The position numbers and the translations under genes are program-made. Below, in pieces: positions 49,661-57,869 of a DNA stretch of 64,000 nucleotides. Source of the DNA: an uncultured Bacteroidales bacterium (GTDB lineage: Bacteria; Bacteroidota; Bacteroidia; Bacteroidales; UBA932); contig CAMQDS010000007.1 in assembly GCA_946999645.1 (NCBI GenBank), positions 36,290-100,289 on the forward strand, written 5' to 3'. Under the pieces are notes generated by a model. It searched no databases and was not told the origin of the DNA. It saw only the letters and a program-made list of their open reading frames with translations. Position 1 is the first letter of the stretch. Each line of letters opens with the position of its first letter.

Positions 49661-52600
49661 ATGAAACGAACTCTGACAATTATTTTTACTGTTTTGGGGC
49701 TACTGCTGCATTCTGTACTATTTGCACAGGAAAAAATAACAGTTAATGGAGTCGTGAAGGATACAGATGGCCTCCCTATGGCTGGAGTATCTGTCATGGT
49801 ACCTGGAACTCAAAATGGTGTTAATACCGGTTATGAAGGAGAATATAGCCTGACAGTAAATAAAGGTGAAACAATTCGTTTCAGTTTTATAGGGTTTGAG
49901 ACAATAGATATTGTAGTAAACAAAAAAAATTATGATGTCGTAATGGAAATGGCTTCTGCACAACTTGATCAGGTTGTAGTTACAGGCTATTCTCAAGTAG
50001 AAGTGCGGAAGACTACTGGTGCAGTCGCTGTAATTTCTTCAAATGAACTCAAAGATTCGCCCCTTAAAAATATAGATCAACTTTTGTCGGGAAAACTGGC
50101 TGGAGTAAATGTAAAACTTACATCGGGTCGTCCTGGTGCAAGTTCAAGAATACGTATAAGGGGAACAAATACAATTACTGGAAATGCGGAGCCATTGTGG
50201 GTGATAGACGGTGTACCTATGCAGAAAAACATGCCTAAATTGAATAACAGTCAGATTCGTTCAGGCGATTTTGATAGCATTTTTGAAACAGGCTTAGGTT
50301 CCATCAATCCAAATGATATTGAATCTGTTTCTGTCCTTAAAGATGCTGCTGCAGCTGCTATATATGGTTCTCAGGGAGCAAACGGAGTTATCGTTGTCAC
50401 AACAAAAAGGGGAGAAGCCGGTAAGATAAGACTTAACTACTATGGTTCCCTTTCTTTGCAGACCCGTCCTGTCAGAGATGCTAACCTAATGAATGCTAAA
50501 GAAAAATTATCTTGGGAGCAGGAACTATGGAATGAATTTTCAAAATCTGGTTACGATGCTTCTCGGTCAGGTAAAAATTCTTACTATCCTGTAGTAGGTA
50601 TAGTGGGACAGATAAGGTCTGGCTATGGTAAATTTTCAGGAATGTCACTACAAGAGCAGGATGCTTATATCGAAAAACTTGGGGCAGAAAGTACGGATTG
50701 GTTTGATGTATTATTCAGAAATTCACTGTCTACAGCACACGACTTATCTGCATCAGGTGGAACTGAAACGGTAAAATATTATATATCTGGAGGTTATAAA
50801 AAGAATAATGGTATAGTAGTTAAGACTTCTGCGGAATCATATAATATGAATGCAAAATTGGATATAAATCCTACTCATTTTATAAAATTTGGAATTCAAA
50901 CCGATTTCAGTTATATGAAATCCCTCGCGCCTTCAAATAATGTGGATATGTTTAAATATGCATATTTTGCTAATCCTTACGAGAAACTATATAACAAAGA
51001 TGGCAGTTACAAAGCTGACGAAACTTATTTCACATTAAAACAAGCCAACGGAGGTTATGTTGTGTCTGTTCCCCCTCAAGGCTTCAATATAATGCGTGAG
51101 ATAAATGAGACTTCATCTAAGGCAGACGCGTCATCTTTTTCTTTAAAGGGAGATCTTAATATAAATATAATTAGTGGATTGAGTTTTAGAGGACTTGCGT
51201 CATTTACATATTCCAACGACCTTTCTGAAAATATTAATGGAAGTGACACTTATGCAGCATGGCTTGACAGACCTTTTGAAAGGAATGCTTTTACTTCAAA
51301 AAGAAAGTATGGTTCAATAACTCAATATACATCCCTCAATACCTCTTATCTCTTGAGAGGTCAATTTAATTATACAAAGTCTCTTGCCGTTAAACACCAT
51401 TTGAATGTAATTGCAGGTTCAGAGATTAGACGTTCCTATGCCAAAAGTTTAACGTCCAAAAGATATGGTTATGACCCTGTTACAGGCAATAATTCCACAC
51501 CTGTATTTACATCAGACAAAGATGGCAAAATTGACTATGGCAAATTAGTTAGCTTTGGCGTAACAATGGATTCTAATATGGGGCAGAGTATAATAGAAGA
51601 TGCCTTCGCTTCTTTTTATAGTACGGCTACATATAACTACGACAATAGATATGTTATAAGCGGAACACTAAGAAGTGATGGCTCTAACAATTTCGGAAGT
51701 AATAGTCAGTTCAATTCAAACTGGTCTTTAAGTGGTGCTTGGAATATAGATGAAGAAAAATGGTTTAAAAAACATCTTTCCTCATTTGTTAGTACTTTGG
51801 GTTTACGAACCGGCTTTGGGTATACCGGAGGTGTTAACCGTAAAGTCTTTCCAGTATTGATTATGGATTATCATGATGGATTTCGTAAGACCCCAGAGGC
51901 TTTTTACAGGCGGGGCTTTATAAGTAATGCACCTAATCCTAATTTGAGTTGGGAAAAGAACAGGACATTCAATGTCGGCGTTAATTTTGGCTTCCTTCAT
52001 GACAGAATTACTGGTGAAATGGCTTATTATAGAAATACGAACAAAGAGCAGGTTACCTTAGTTAGGGTCACATCAACGACAGGGTTTAGAACCCAGAGTT
52101 TCAATACTTCTGAACAGGTAAATAATGGGTTTGAATTTTTCATAAGTGCTACGCCGTTAAAGTTAAAGAATTTCAACTGGAGAATATCTGCCAATGTTGC
52201 ATATAATTACAATAAACTTACAAAGTATATTTCACCAAATGGAAGTCTTTTGGGAAATATATATGTAGGTTATCCATTAGGCAAAATATTTTCTGGTAAA
52301 TCAACTGGAATAGATCCTGAAACTGGTTTGTATGATTTTGAATTGCGTCCTGATATTTCTATTTATGATACTTCAGATTATAAAAAATATGAGAATTATC
52401 TCTTCTATGTAGGAACATCAAATGCACCTGTCAATGGTGGCTTTTCTTCCTCACTGACATATAAGAGATTAACTTTTTCTATTGCAGGTAATTTCTCTAT
52501 GGGCGCTAAGATTATCAATAAGATAGAGCCACAGTCACAATATACTGATATTGAAAAGAGTAAGAATGAACCTATTCCAAGTTCAAAAAATGATTTGTAT

Positions 52601-52993
52601 GTTAATCATTTAAATGTGAGAAAGGACGTAGTTCACAGATGGACTCCAGATAATCCTATTACAGACGGTTATCCAAGGATAATAGATGCTTATGGACCAA
52701 GACTTACAGACCCTCAGGGGAATTTACTTTCTCTCACAAGAACATATATTGAGACTATAACGAAATGTACTTTCTTGGAAAATCTGTCATATTTGAAATT
52801 AAGTACGATATCTCTTTCTTATTCTCTACCATCAAAATGGGCAAAGGCAATAAGAGTAAGCGACATAAATGCAAGTCTTCTTTTGAATAATGTTTATATA
52901 TTCACTCGGTATTCTGGTCTTGATCCAGAGACTCCTGGTGCTGTTTATCCGCAAAGTCGGTCCTATACATTCAGTCTTTCTATAAGTTTCTAA
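49661..52993 (+). CDS. SusC/RagA-family TonB-linked outer-membrane transporter
   Basis: Signal peptide ending FAQ, then a carboxypeptidase-regulatory-like domain (~25-110, VNGVVKDTDGLPMAGVSV), the QLDQVVVTGYSQVEVRKTTGAV TonB-box region split by the plug start, plug domain with the IRIRGTNTI and YGSQGANGVIVVTTKRG signatures, and a ~850-residue 22-strand barrel ending ...FSLSISF with terminal Phe. 1110 residues, complete. ATG 49661 is chosen over the TTG at 49655. It partners the SusD protein downstream. Confidence 0.95.
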   Translation: MKRTLTIIFTVLGLLLHSVLFAQEKITVNGVVKDTDGLPMAGVSVMVPGTQNGVNTGYEGEYSLTVNKGETIRFSFIGFETIDIVVNKKNYDVVMEMASAQLDQVVVTGYSQVEVRKTTGAVAVISSNELKDSPLKNIDQLLSGKLAGVNVKLTSGRPGASSRIRIRGTNTITGNAEPLWVIDGVPMQKNMPKLNNSQIRSGDFDSIFETGLGSINPNDIESVSVLKDAAAAAIYGSQGANGVIVVTTKRGEAGKIRLNYYGSLSLQTRPVRDANLMNAKEKLSWEQELWNEFSKSGYDASRSGKNSYYPVVGIVGQIRSGYGKFSGMSLQEQDAYIEKLGAESTDWFDVLFRNSLSTAHDLSASGGTETVKYYISGGYKKNNGIVVKTSAESYNMNAKLDINPTHFIKFGIQTDFSYMKSLAPSNNVDMFKYAYFANPYEKLYNKDGSYKADETYFTLKQANGGYVVSVPPQGFNIMREINETSSKADASSFSLKGDLNINIISGLSFRGLASFTYSNDLSENINGSDTYAAWLDRPFERNAFTSKRKYGSITQYTSLNTSYLLRGQFNYTKSLAVKHHLNVIAGSEIRRSYAKSLTSKRYGYDPVTGNNSTPVFTSDKDGKIDYGKLVSFGVTMDSNMGQSIIEDAFASFYSTATYNYDNRYVISGTLRSDGSNNFGSNSQFNSNWSLSGAWNIDEEKWFKKHLSSFVSTLGLRTGFGYTGGVNRKVFPVLIMDYHDGFRKTPEAFYRRGFISNAPNPNLSWEKNRTFNVGVNFGFLHDRITGEMAYYRNTNKEQVTLVRVTSTTGFRTQSFNTSEQVNNGFEFFISATPLKLKNFNWRISANVAYNYNKLTKYISPNGSLLGNIYVGYPLGKIFSGKSTGIDPETGLYDFELRPDISIYDTSDYKKYENYLFYVGTSNAPVNGGFSSSLTYKRLTFSIAGNFSMGAKIINKIEPQSQYTDIEKSKNEPIPSSKNDLYVNHLNVRKDVVHRWTPDNPITDGYPRIIDAYGPRLTDPQGNLLSLTRTYIETITKCTFLENLSYLKLSTISLSYSLPSKWAKAIRVSDINASLLLNNVYIFTRYSGLDPETPGAVYPQSRSYTFSLSISF

Positions 52994-53007
52994 TGAGGGT
53001 TATTAAT

Positions 53008-54393
53008 ATGAAAAAAAATATATTATCTATATCAGTAATTGCTATTGTTTTACTTACTTCTTGTACAAATTTCCTTGATATTAAGCCCTATGGTAAAACA
53101 ATACCCAAAACTCCTGATGAATTTGCATCTCTTCTTCATACATATCTATATAAAATAGATCAAGGAGAAAGTGACATTTTTACGGATACTCCTTCTATAA
53201 TTAATTATGAGTGCTATGCAGATAATCTTGATGCCAATTTGACATCTTATCCAAAGGGAGACTTTATACCACTTTACATAGGTAGTCACCTTTCAAATAT
53301 GCAGCATCTTTATGAAAGACTTTATGCGATTATAAGAGATTGCAACATTATTTTGGATAATCTCAAAGAGGATGGTTCTGCTTTGACTTCTAATGTGTTA
53401 GGAACAGCTTATGCAATACGTGGTATGTGCTATTTTAATTTGCTTCGTAATTTTTGTGAACCTGCTGTTAATAATACATCTGGCGAAGGCGTGCCTTTGG
53501 TCGCTTCATTCAATATGGAGGACAAACCTGTGAGGAATACAATAGAGGAAACAATTAGATTTATTGAGAGTGATTATAAAAAAGCTCTTGAATATAATAT
53601 AAATGATGAAGTCTACATTTTCAACAATGATGTCATCAATGCTTTACTCTCTCGTCTTTATTTCTGGGTTGGGGATTGGAGCAATGCTATAGTTTATTCT
53701 AAAAAGGTGTTGGATAAATTCCCACTTTTAGCAGGAAAAGAATATGAAGATATGATTCGTTCATCAGTAACCAAAAAAGGTAATATGATATTTAAATCAG
53801 GAGGAATATTTAACTCTGGTCAAGAAATGTCAAACCTTAGTTCCATAGAAACTGCAAAAGACAGCAGACCTTTGAGTAGAAAGTTTGTAGGACTCTTTAA
53901 GGAGGGTGAAAAAGACATAAGGTATTCTCTAACAATAGGAAGTACGCGTAAATTTGCTAAAATGCCTCTTTCCTGTATCAGAAGCGCTGAAATGCAACTG
54001 ATAGTGGCAGAATCGCTATACCATTTAGGAGATAAAAATGGTGCATTAAAAGCACTCAACGAACTTAGAAGCAAACGCATTAAATCATATAAATATTTGA
54101 CAGAAGCTGACTTACAGTCTCCAGATCCAGAATCACTTATAAAAGTAGATGCAACTGGAAAACAACTTACTCCATTGCTAAGCGCAATATTGAATGAACG
54201 GACAAAAGAATTATTTATGGAGGATGATAGGTGGTATGAGTTAAAGCGTAATGGCTGTCCTGAATTTTGGGTTGCAAAGCAAGGACGAAAATATACAACT
54301 TTTAAGTTTATGTATACTTTTCCTCTTCCAATAATGGATGTTTTTCTTGTAAAAGGCCTCGTTCAGAACCCTGGTTATAATAAGGTCGGATAA
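53008..54393 (+). CDS. SusD/RagB-family nutrient-binding outer-membrane lipoprotein
   Basis: Surface lid of the SusC transporter. Lipobox LLTSC with NFLDIKPYGK after it (the usual LD.KP start), TPR-like helices (YAIRGMCYFNLLRNFCEP, NALLSRLYFWVGDWSNAI) and the C-terminal LNERTKELFMEDDRWYELKRNG segment typical of SusD. 461 residues from ATG 53008. The in-frame ATG at 52993 overlaps the SusC stop (TAATG) and would add five residues; translational coupling from it is possible. Confidence 0.93.
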   Translation: MKKNILSISVIAIVLLTSCTNFLDIKPYGKTIPKTPDEFASLLHTYLYKIDQGESDIFTDTPSIINYECYADNLDANLTSYPKGDFIPLYIGSHLSNMQHLYERLYAIIRDCNIILDNLKEDGSALTSNVLGTAYAIRGMCYFNLLRNFCEPAVNNTSGEGVPLVASFNMEDKPVRNTIEETIRFIESDYKKALEYNINDEVYIFNNDVINALLSRLYFWVGDWSNAIVYSKKVLDKFPLLAGKEYEDMIRSSVTKKGNMIFKSGGIFNSGQEMSNLSSIETAKDSRPLSRKFVGLFKEGEKDIRYSLTIGSTRKFAKMPLSCIRSAEMQLIVAESLYHLGDKNGALKALNELRSKRIKSYKYLTEADLQSPDPESLIKVDATGKQLTPLLSAILNERTKELFMEDDRWYELKRNGCPEFWVAKQGRKYTTFKFMYTFPLPIMDVFLVKGLVQNPGYNKVG

Positions 54394-54449
54394 TTTATAA
54401 TTAAGTTTTTTTTGAGATTTAAGATTTAATGATTATTTTGATAAGCAAT

Positions 54450-54653
54450 ATGGTAAAAAAGATATATATATTAATTGCATTTTTGGCTCTTGCAGCATTT
54501 GCAGGGGCTTGTAAAAAGCCTAATGAACTTCCACCTCTAAATAAAGGTTATGCTACTTATTTCATTCTGCCTGAACCTACAGATTTAACGGTAGAAGACC
54601 GTGAATATATAGAAAAGGTTGAAAAGGAATATGAAGAAGCTATAAAAAAATAG
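54450..54653 (+). CDS. Small lipoprotein of the SusCD locus
   Basis: 67 residues: MVKKIYILIAFLALAAFAG then lipobox Cys (AGAC), a short LPPLNKGYATYFILPEP segment and a charged helix (EYIEKVEKEYEEAIKK). Starts 56 bp after susD. No family recognised; the context says it is a surface accessory of the uptake system. The upstream in-frame ATG at 54429 gives a worse signal peptide. Confidence 0.72.
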   Translation: MVKKIYILIAFLALAAFAGACKKPNELPPLNKGYATYFILPEPTDLTVEDREYIEKVEKEYEEAIKK

Positions 54654-54690
54654 TATCTTATCATATATAACTAATTTAACAAATACAAGC

Positions 54691-55944
54691 ATGAAAAAAT
54701 TTTTTTATTTGTCTGTAGCGTTAATTGCTGCAGTTTTGATGTCATCTTGTAAAAAAGATGTTCCTTCTTTAAATACCGTTTCATTTAATTCAGCGATACC
54801 TATAATTAAAAAAGGCGCTGCTATTTTGTCAATTACTTCTTCTTATAAGGGAACAGAACCTGTAGTAGTTCCTGTAACATTTTCTGGAGAAGCTGTAAAA
54901 GGAAAGGACTATAAACTTTCAACAGAATCATTTGTATTGGGTGGCAGTAAACCTATTACGGAAATAAAAGTAACCTATTTGATTTCTAATAGCGGTAAGA
55001 CTGTTACTGCTAAACTCAATGCTCCAAAAGGCTTTAAAGTGGGAAAATATCCTGTATCTAATTTTACAATTACTGATAAATTAAATTATAAGACTTTTAA
55101 AACTAAGTCTGTTGCAGTATTTGATGTAGGCAGAATATTCGTTAGAGTTGTTGATGATGCCTCAAAAAACAAGAAAGTTCAAACTGAAACAAAAATAAAG
55201 GTTAAAGTTCTTGACGAATCAACAGCAAAAGAGGGAGAGAATTTTGAATTTGTAAATGGAAATTCGTGCGTTATCCCTCAGGGTAAATACGAAGGTTATT
55301 TGGAAATAAAAGTTAAGGGGTCTATTAGTGCAAATAACGATAAACTTGTCCTTGGCTTTGAAGATGATCCTAGATTCGGTGATGGACAGTATTTAAAAAT
55401 GACTGTAAAACTCGTAAATTATGGAGGTAAGTGGAAGGTAATATCAATTAATCCTACAAAAGAAGAATTTACAGAAGGCGGTTTTACTTTTAAGGATGAA
55501 GAATTTAAAGGTTACCCTGTGCTAAAGAATGAAGATTATTTTACAATTGATAGAGAAAAAAATGTACTTATACCTGAGTTTAAGTCAGATCTTAAAAATT
55601 TCTTTGTAGGAGAGAGTAAGATAACAAAGGATAAAATATTGGAAAATTTCCCTTCTGATTACAAGGGCGCAGAAATTACAGCTATTCAGCTCTTTAATCT
55701 TGACAATGTTAACAGGAACTTTGACGCCGCATCAAGAAGTAAAGAAAAGAATGCATATGTTGGAGTTATAATGAGTAAAGATGCAAAAGATGATTCTGAT
55801 ATTCTAAAATTGTATCTTCTTGATTATGAGCCAACTACTTTCCTTCAATCAAATTATGAATTTGGAATTTATAAAAAAGGTCAAAGACCTGCTGCAACAG
55901 ATACATATGGTTATATAGTACTTACATGTAAGAGGGCAAAATAA
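54691..55944 (+). CDS. Surface lipoprotein with Calx-beta-like domains, SusE position
   Basis: Lipobox VLMSSCKKD (Cys ~20), then two beta-sandwich segments that read like Calx-beta/DUF4843-type domains: VPVTFSGEAVKGKDYKL...FVLG (~55-85) and KVLDESTAKEGENFEFVNG...VIPQGKYEGYLEIKV (~165-210). The C-terminal half (~245-417) is a further beta-rich domain without a recognised motif. 417 residues. By position it should be a substrate-binding surface protein of the SusCD system. Ends at a strong terminator. Confidence 0.75.
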   Translation: MKKFFYLSVALIAAVLMSSCKKDVPSLNTVSFNSAIPIIKKGAAILSITSSYKGTEPVVVPVTFSGEAVKGKDYKLSTESFVLGGSKPITEIKVTYLISNSGKTVTAKLNAPKGFKVGKYPVSNFTITDKLNYKTFKTKSVAVFDVGRIFVRVVDDASKNKKVQTETKIKVKVLDESTAKEGENFEFVNGNSCVIPQGKYEGYLEIKVKGSISANNDKLVLGFEDDPRFGDGQYLKMTVKLVNYGGKWKVISINPTKEEFTEGGFTFKDEEFKGYPVLKNEDYFTIDREKNVLIPEFKSDLKNFFVGESKITKDKILENFPSDYKGAEITAIQLFNLDNVNRNFDAASRSKEKNAYVGVIMSKDAKDDSDILKLYLLDYEPTTFLQSNYEFGIYKKGQRPAATDTYGYIVLTCKRAK

Positions 55945-55974
55945 ATTTTGTAACCCACATTGTTGTAGTAATGT

Positions 55975-56010
55975 AAAAACGAAGCGAACCATATGGTCTG
56001 CTTCGTTTTT
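55975..56010. terminator. Bidirectional terminator closing the SusCD locus
   Basis: AAAAACGAAGC / GCTTCGTTTTT stem with an inner ACCATATGGT palindrome; A run on one side and T run on the other, so it can work in both directions between two convergent units. Confidence 0.88.
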
Positions 56011-56031
56011 ATTTATATTATTTCGTCTAAC

Positions 56032-56430
56032 TTATTTTGTTTCTGAGACAGAAACTATTCTGTCAACGACATATTTTTCTACTCCTCGCCATGGTAAACT
56101 AGCAAGATATTCTTTGTAATGCAGTTCCACTTCTTTACCACTACATTTCATCAGAGAATCGGCAATGGCTTTGTCATCAACTGAAAATTCAAACACATAG
56201 GAACCTACAGCTGGATTTGAAGAACTGGAACGTGCTAATCCACGAAAACCTGATTGGATAAGTCTTCCTTCATAGGTTTTAAATATATAACCTTTTAACA
56301 TAAACTGATTGAGCTCTCCAGCCTTTACACCTTCACCAAATACAAATGAGTATCTGAAGAAGAAAAAGCCCACAAGTCCTAAAATCAGAACTATGGAAAA
56401 AATCCAAGTTATTTTACTCTTGACTGTCAT
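56032..56430 (-). CDS. Small membrane-anchored protein, function unknown
   Basis: 132 residues: a short N-terminus, one TM helix (WIFSIVLILGLVGFFFFRY), then a ~95-residue soluble domain (GYIFKTYEGRLIQSGF...SYVFEFSVDDKAIADSLM...GKEVELHYKEYL...PWRGVEKYVVDRI). Similar short proteins occur in many Bacteroidota, sometimes mislabelled 6-phosphogluconate dehydrogenase; I see no enzyme motif. ATG 56430 is chosen because a -7 element lies at 56451-56458, which rules out the frame extension to 56490. Confidence 0.78.
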   Translation of the reverse strand: MTVKSKITWIFSIVLILGLVGFFFFRYSFVFGEGVKAGELNQFMLKGYIFKTYEGRLIQSGFRGLARSSSSNPAVGSYVFEFSVDDKAIADSLMKCSGKEVELHYKEYLASLPWRGVEKYVVDRIVSVSETK

Positions 56431-56450
56431 TTTTGTATAAATTAGGCTTA

Positions 56451-56458
56451 CAAATATA
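56451..56458 (-). promoter_or_regulatory. -7 promoter element for the small membrane protein
   Basis: Minus strand TATATTTG, exact TAnnTTTG, squeezed between the stop of the CE2 esterase gene at 56460 and the ATG at 56430. Confidence 0.5.
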
Positions 56459-56459
56459 A

Positions 56460-57584
56460 CTATTTTACATGTTTTTCTGTCATCTCCCAACTAGTAATTG
56501 TAGATATATATGGTATTAAAGCATATGCTTTTTTGATGTGTCCTTTATGGTTGGGGTGCCAACTTGCTCCAAGCTCACTATCGATATTATGAATCTTTTC
56601 AGTAAAAACCATAAATGAAACATTCTTCAGCCCACAAGTTCTTTCTATATCTTGCAGGTAATAATACATCATTTCATCAATCTTGCTGCCTACGCATAGA
56701 ATTGGATGAGAGTCACCATAATTTGACTTTATTTCTTTCAAAAGTCTTATATAATTTCGTTTAAAATTTTGTAGGGTTGGTTGCCTCCCAGTGGAGAAAT
56801 CATTAGTTCCCAAATATATTATAGTAATATCAGGTTTAAACTCATTTTTATTTACATTCCAGAGAATATTTTTATCCATATCTAAGGTTTGCAAATACTT
56901 ATCTGGCATATAGTTCCCCTTGTCAACATCATTATAATTTCTGGAAATTCCCATTCCTGAATGTGCAATTAGAATATAGTCTGCATCAAAATACCTGGCA
57001 ATAATTGGAGCATATGAAAAATTACAATTTTCTGTTTCAGGAGTAAATGGATCTGTTTTAATGCTATTTTCTGAGCCATATCCACAAGTATAAGAATCTC
57101 CTATAAACTCAATCATTCTACTTTTAAGCCTATCGGCTTGCAGTAACTCACCATCAGTAATTACAGAGTGAATTGTAGTAGTACCCTGACATCCTTCTGT
57201 ACGCTTTTGAATTATAAGATTGTGTACATTTTGCTGGCATTTTTTTGTGTTTCGTTTGTTAACTTCAAATAAAACTACAAGACTGTCTTTTCCAAATGTA
57301 GAAATAACCTTGTCGGGGACTTCATAAGTGGTCTTATCTATCCACACATTAAAATAGTTTTTCTGTGTATCACTCACATTTATTGCAAGATAACTTCCCC
57401 TAAATTTAACTTTGGCATATACTCCAGACCAATCAAAACTGACACCAGTTTCATTCTTTAAAGTTCTGCCTACAAATGTAATCCTGTCATCATTAGCAGA
57501 AACTTCATTCATTGTCTTTCTTACCTTACCTGATAAATTAAATGCTGTAAGAAGAATAAGGACAGCAATAAAAAACCGTTTCAT
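56460..57584 (-). CDS. Secreted SGNH/GDSL carbohydrate esterase, CE2-like
   Basis: Signal peptide (MKRFFIAVLILLTAFNLSG), an N-terminal jelly-roll domain (~25-150, FDWSGVYAKVKFRGSYLAINV), then an SGNH hydrolase domain with catalytic Ser in EFIGDSYTCGYG (~170), GTND block, and the catalytic-type His in DSELGASWHPNHKGH (~345). This two-domain order and the GDSYTCGYG block are those of CAZy family CE2, which removes acetyl groups from plant or host glycans. 374 residues. Transcribed towards, and separate from, the SusCD locus. Confidence 0.88.
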   Translation of the reverse strand: MKRFFIAVLILLTAFNLSGKVRKTMNEVSANDDRITFVGRTLKNETGVSFDWSGVYAKVKFRGSYLAINVSDTQKNYFNVWIDKTTYEVPDKVISTFGKDSLVVLFEVNKRNTKKCQQNVHNLIIQKRTEGCQGTTTIHSVITDGELLQADRLKSRMIEFIGDSYTCGYGSENSIKTDPFTPETENCNFSYAPIIARYFDADYILIAHSGMGISRNYNDVDKGNYMPDKYLQTLDMDKNILWNVNKNEFKPDITIIYLGTNDFSTGRQPTLQNFKRNYIRLLKEIKSNYGDSHPILCVGSKIDEMMYYYLQDIERTCGLKNVSFMVFTEKIHNIDSELGASWHPNHKGHIKKAYALIPYISTITSWEMTEKHVK

Positions 57585-57619
57585 ATCGAATTATTAATAG
57601 TATTATATATGGTATTCAA

Positions 57620-57627
57620 CAAAAATA
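57620..57627 (-). promoter_or_regulatory. Possible -7 element for the CE2 esterase, overlapping the tRNA terminator
   Basis: Minus strand TATTTTTG, exact TAnnTTTG, 36 bp before the esterase ATG, but made of the T run of the upstream tRNA terminator. No -33 TTTG at the right distance, so it may be coincidental. Confidence 0.35.
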
Positions 57628-57651
57628 AGGATGCCGTTTCCAACATCCTTA
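57621..57651 (-). terminator. Rho-independent terminator of tRNA-Glu
   Basis: Minus strand TAAGGATG, ten-base loop, CATCCTTA, then TTTTT. It lies about 30 bp beyond the tRNA 3' end. Confidence 0.8.
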
Positions 57652-57680
57652 CATTATTTGGCAGCATCTGAGCTACATTG

Positions 57681-57752
57681 TACTGGGTAGGAGAATCGAA
57701 CTCCTATTGCAAGAATGAGAATCTTGAGTACTAACCGTTATACGAACCCAGC
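57681..57752 (-). tRNA. tRNA-Glu, anticodon CTC
   Basis: 72 nt cloverleaf on the minus strand. Acceptor GCTGGGT / ACCCAGT (first pair G-U), D-arm GTA...TAC with the GGTTAG loop typical of tRNA-Glu, anticodon stem CAAGA / TCTTG with loop TTCTCAT (anticodon at 57717-57719), four-base variable loop, T-arm AGGAG-TTCGATT-CTCCT, discriminator A. CCA is not encoded. The anticodon CTC reads GAG only; most genomes rely on TTC for both Glu codons, so this is a secondary isoacceptor. Confidence 0.92.
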
Positions 57753-57764
57753 AGTTTTGGGTTG

Positions 57765-57795
57765 CAAATATAGATAAAAATCCTCTTGATACAAA
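57765..57795 (-). promoter_or_regulatory. Perfect Bacteroidota promoter for tRNA-Glu
   Basis: Minus strand TTTG (57795-57792), 19 bp spacer, TATATTTG (57772-57765), 12 bp before the mature tRNA 5' end. Both elements match the consensus exactly. Confidence 0.75.
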
Positions 57796-57834
57796 CTTTT
57801 ATTGTAATAATATACAAAACTGCTGGTAAAATAG

Positions 57835-57842
57835 TATTTTTG
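57835..57842 (+). promoter_or_regulatory. -7 promoter element for glmM
   Basis: TATTTTTG, exact TAnnTTTG, 27 bp before the ATG at 57870. It lies inside the longest open frame (from 57786), which supports the internal ATG as the true start. Confidence 0.5.
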
Positions 57843-57869
57843 CATTCATGCATACAAAAATCATTAATT

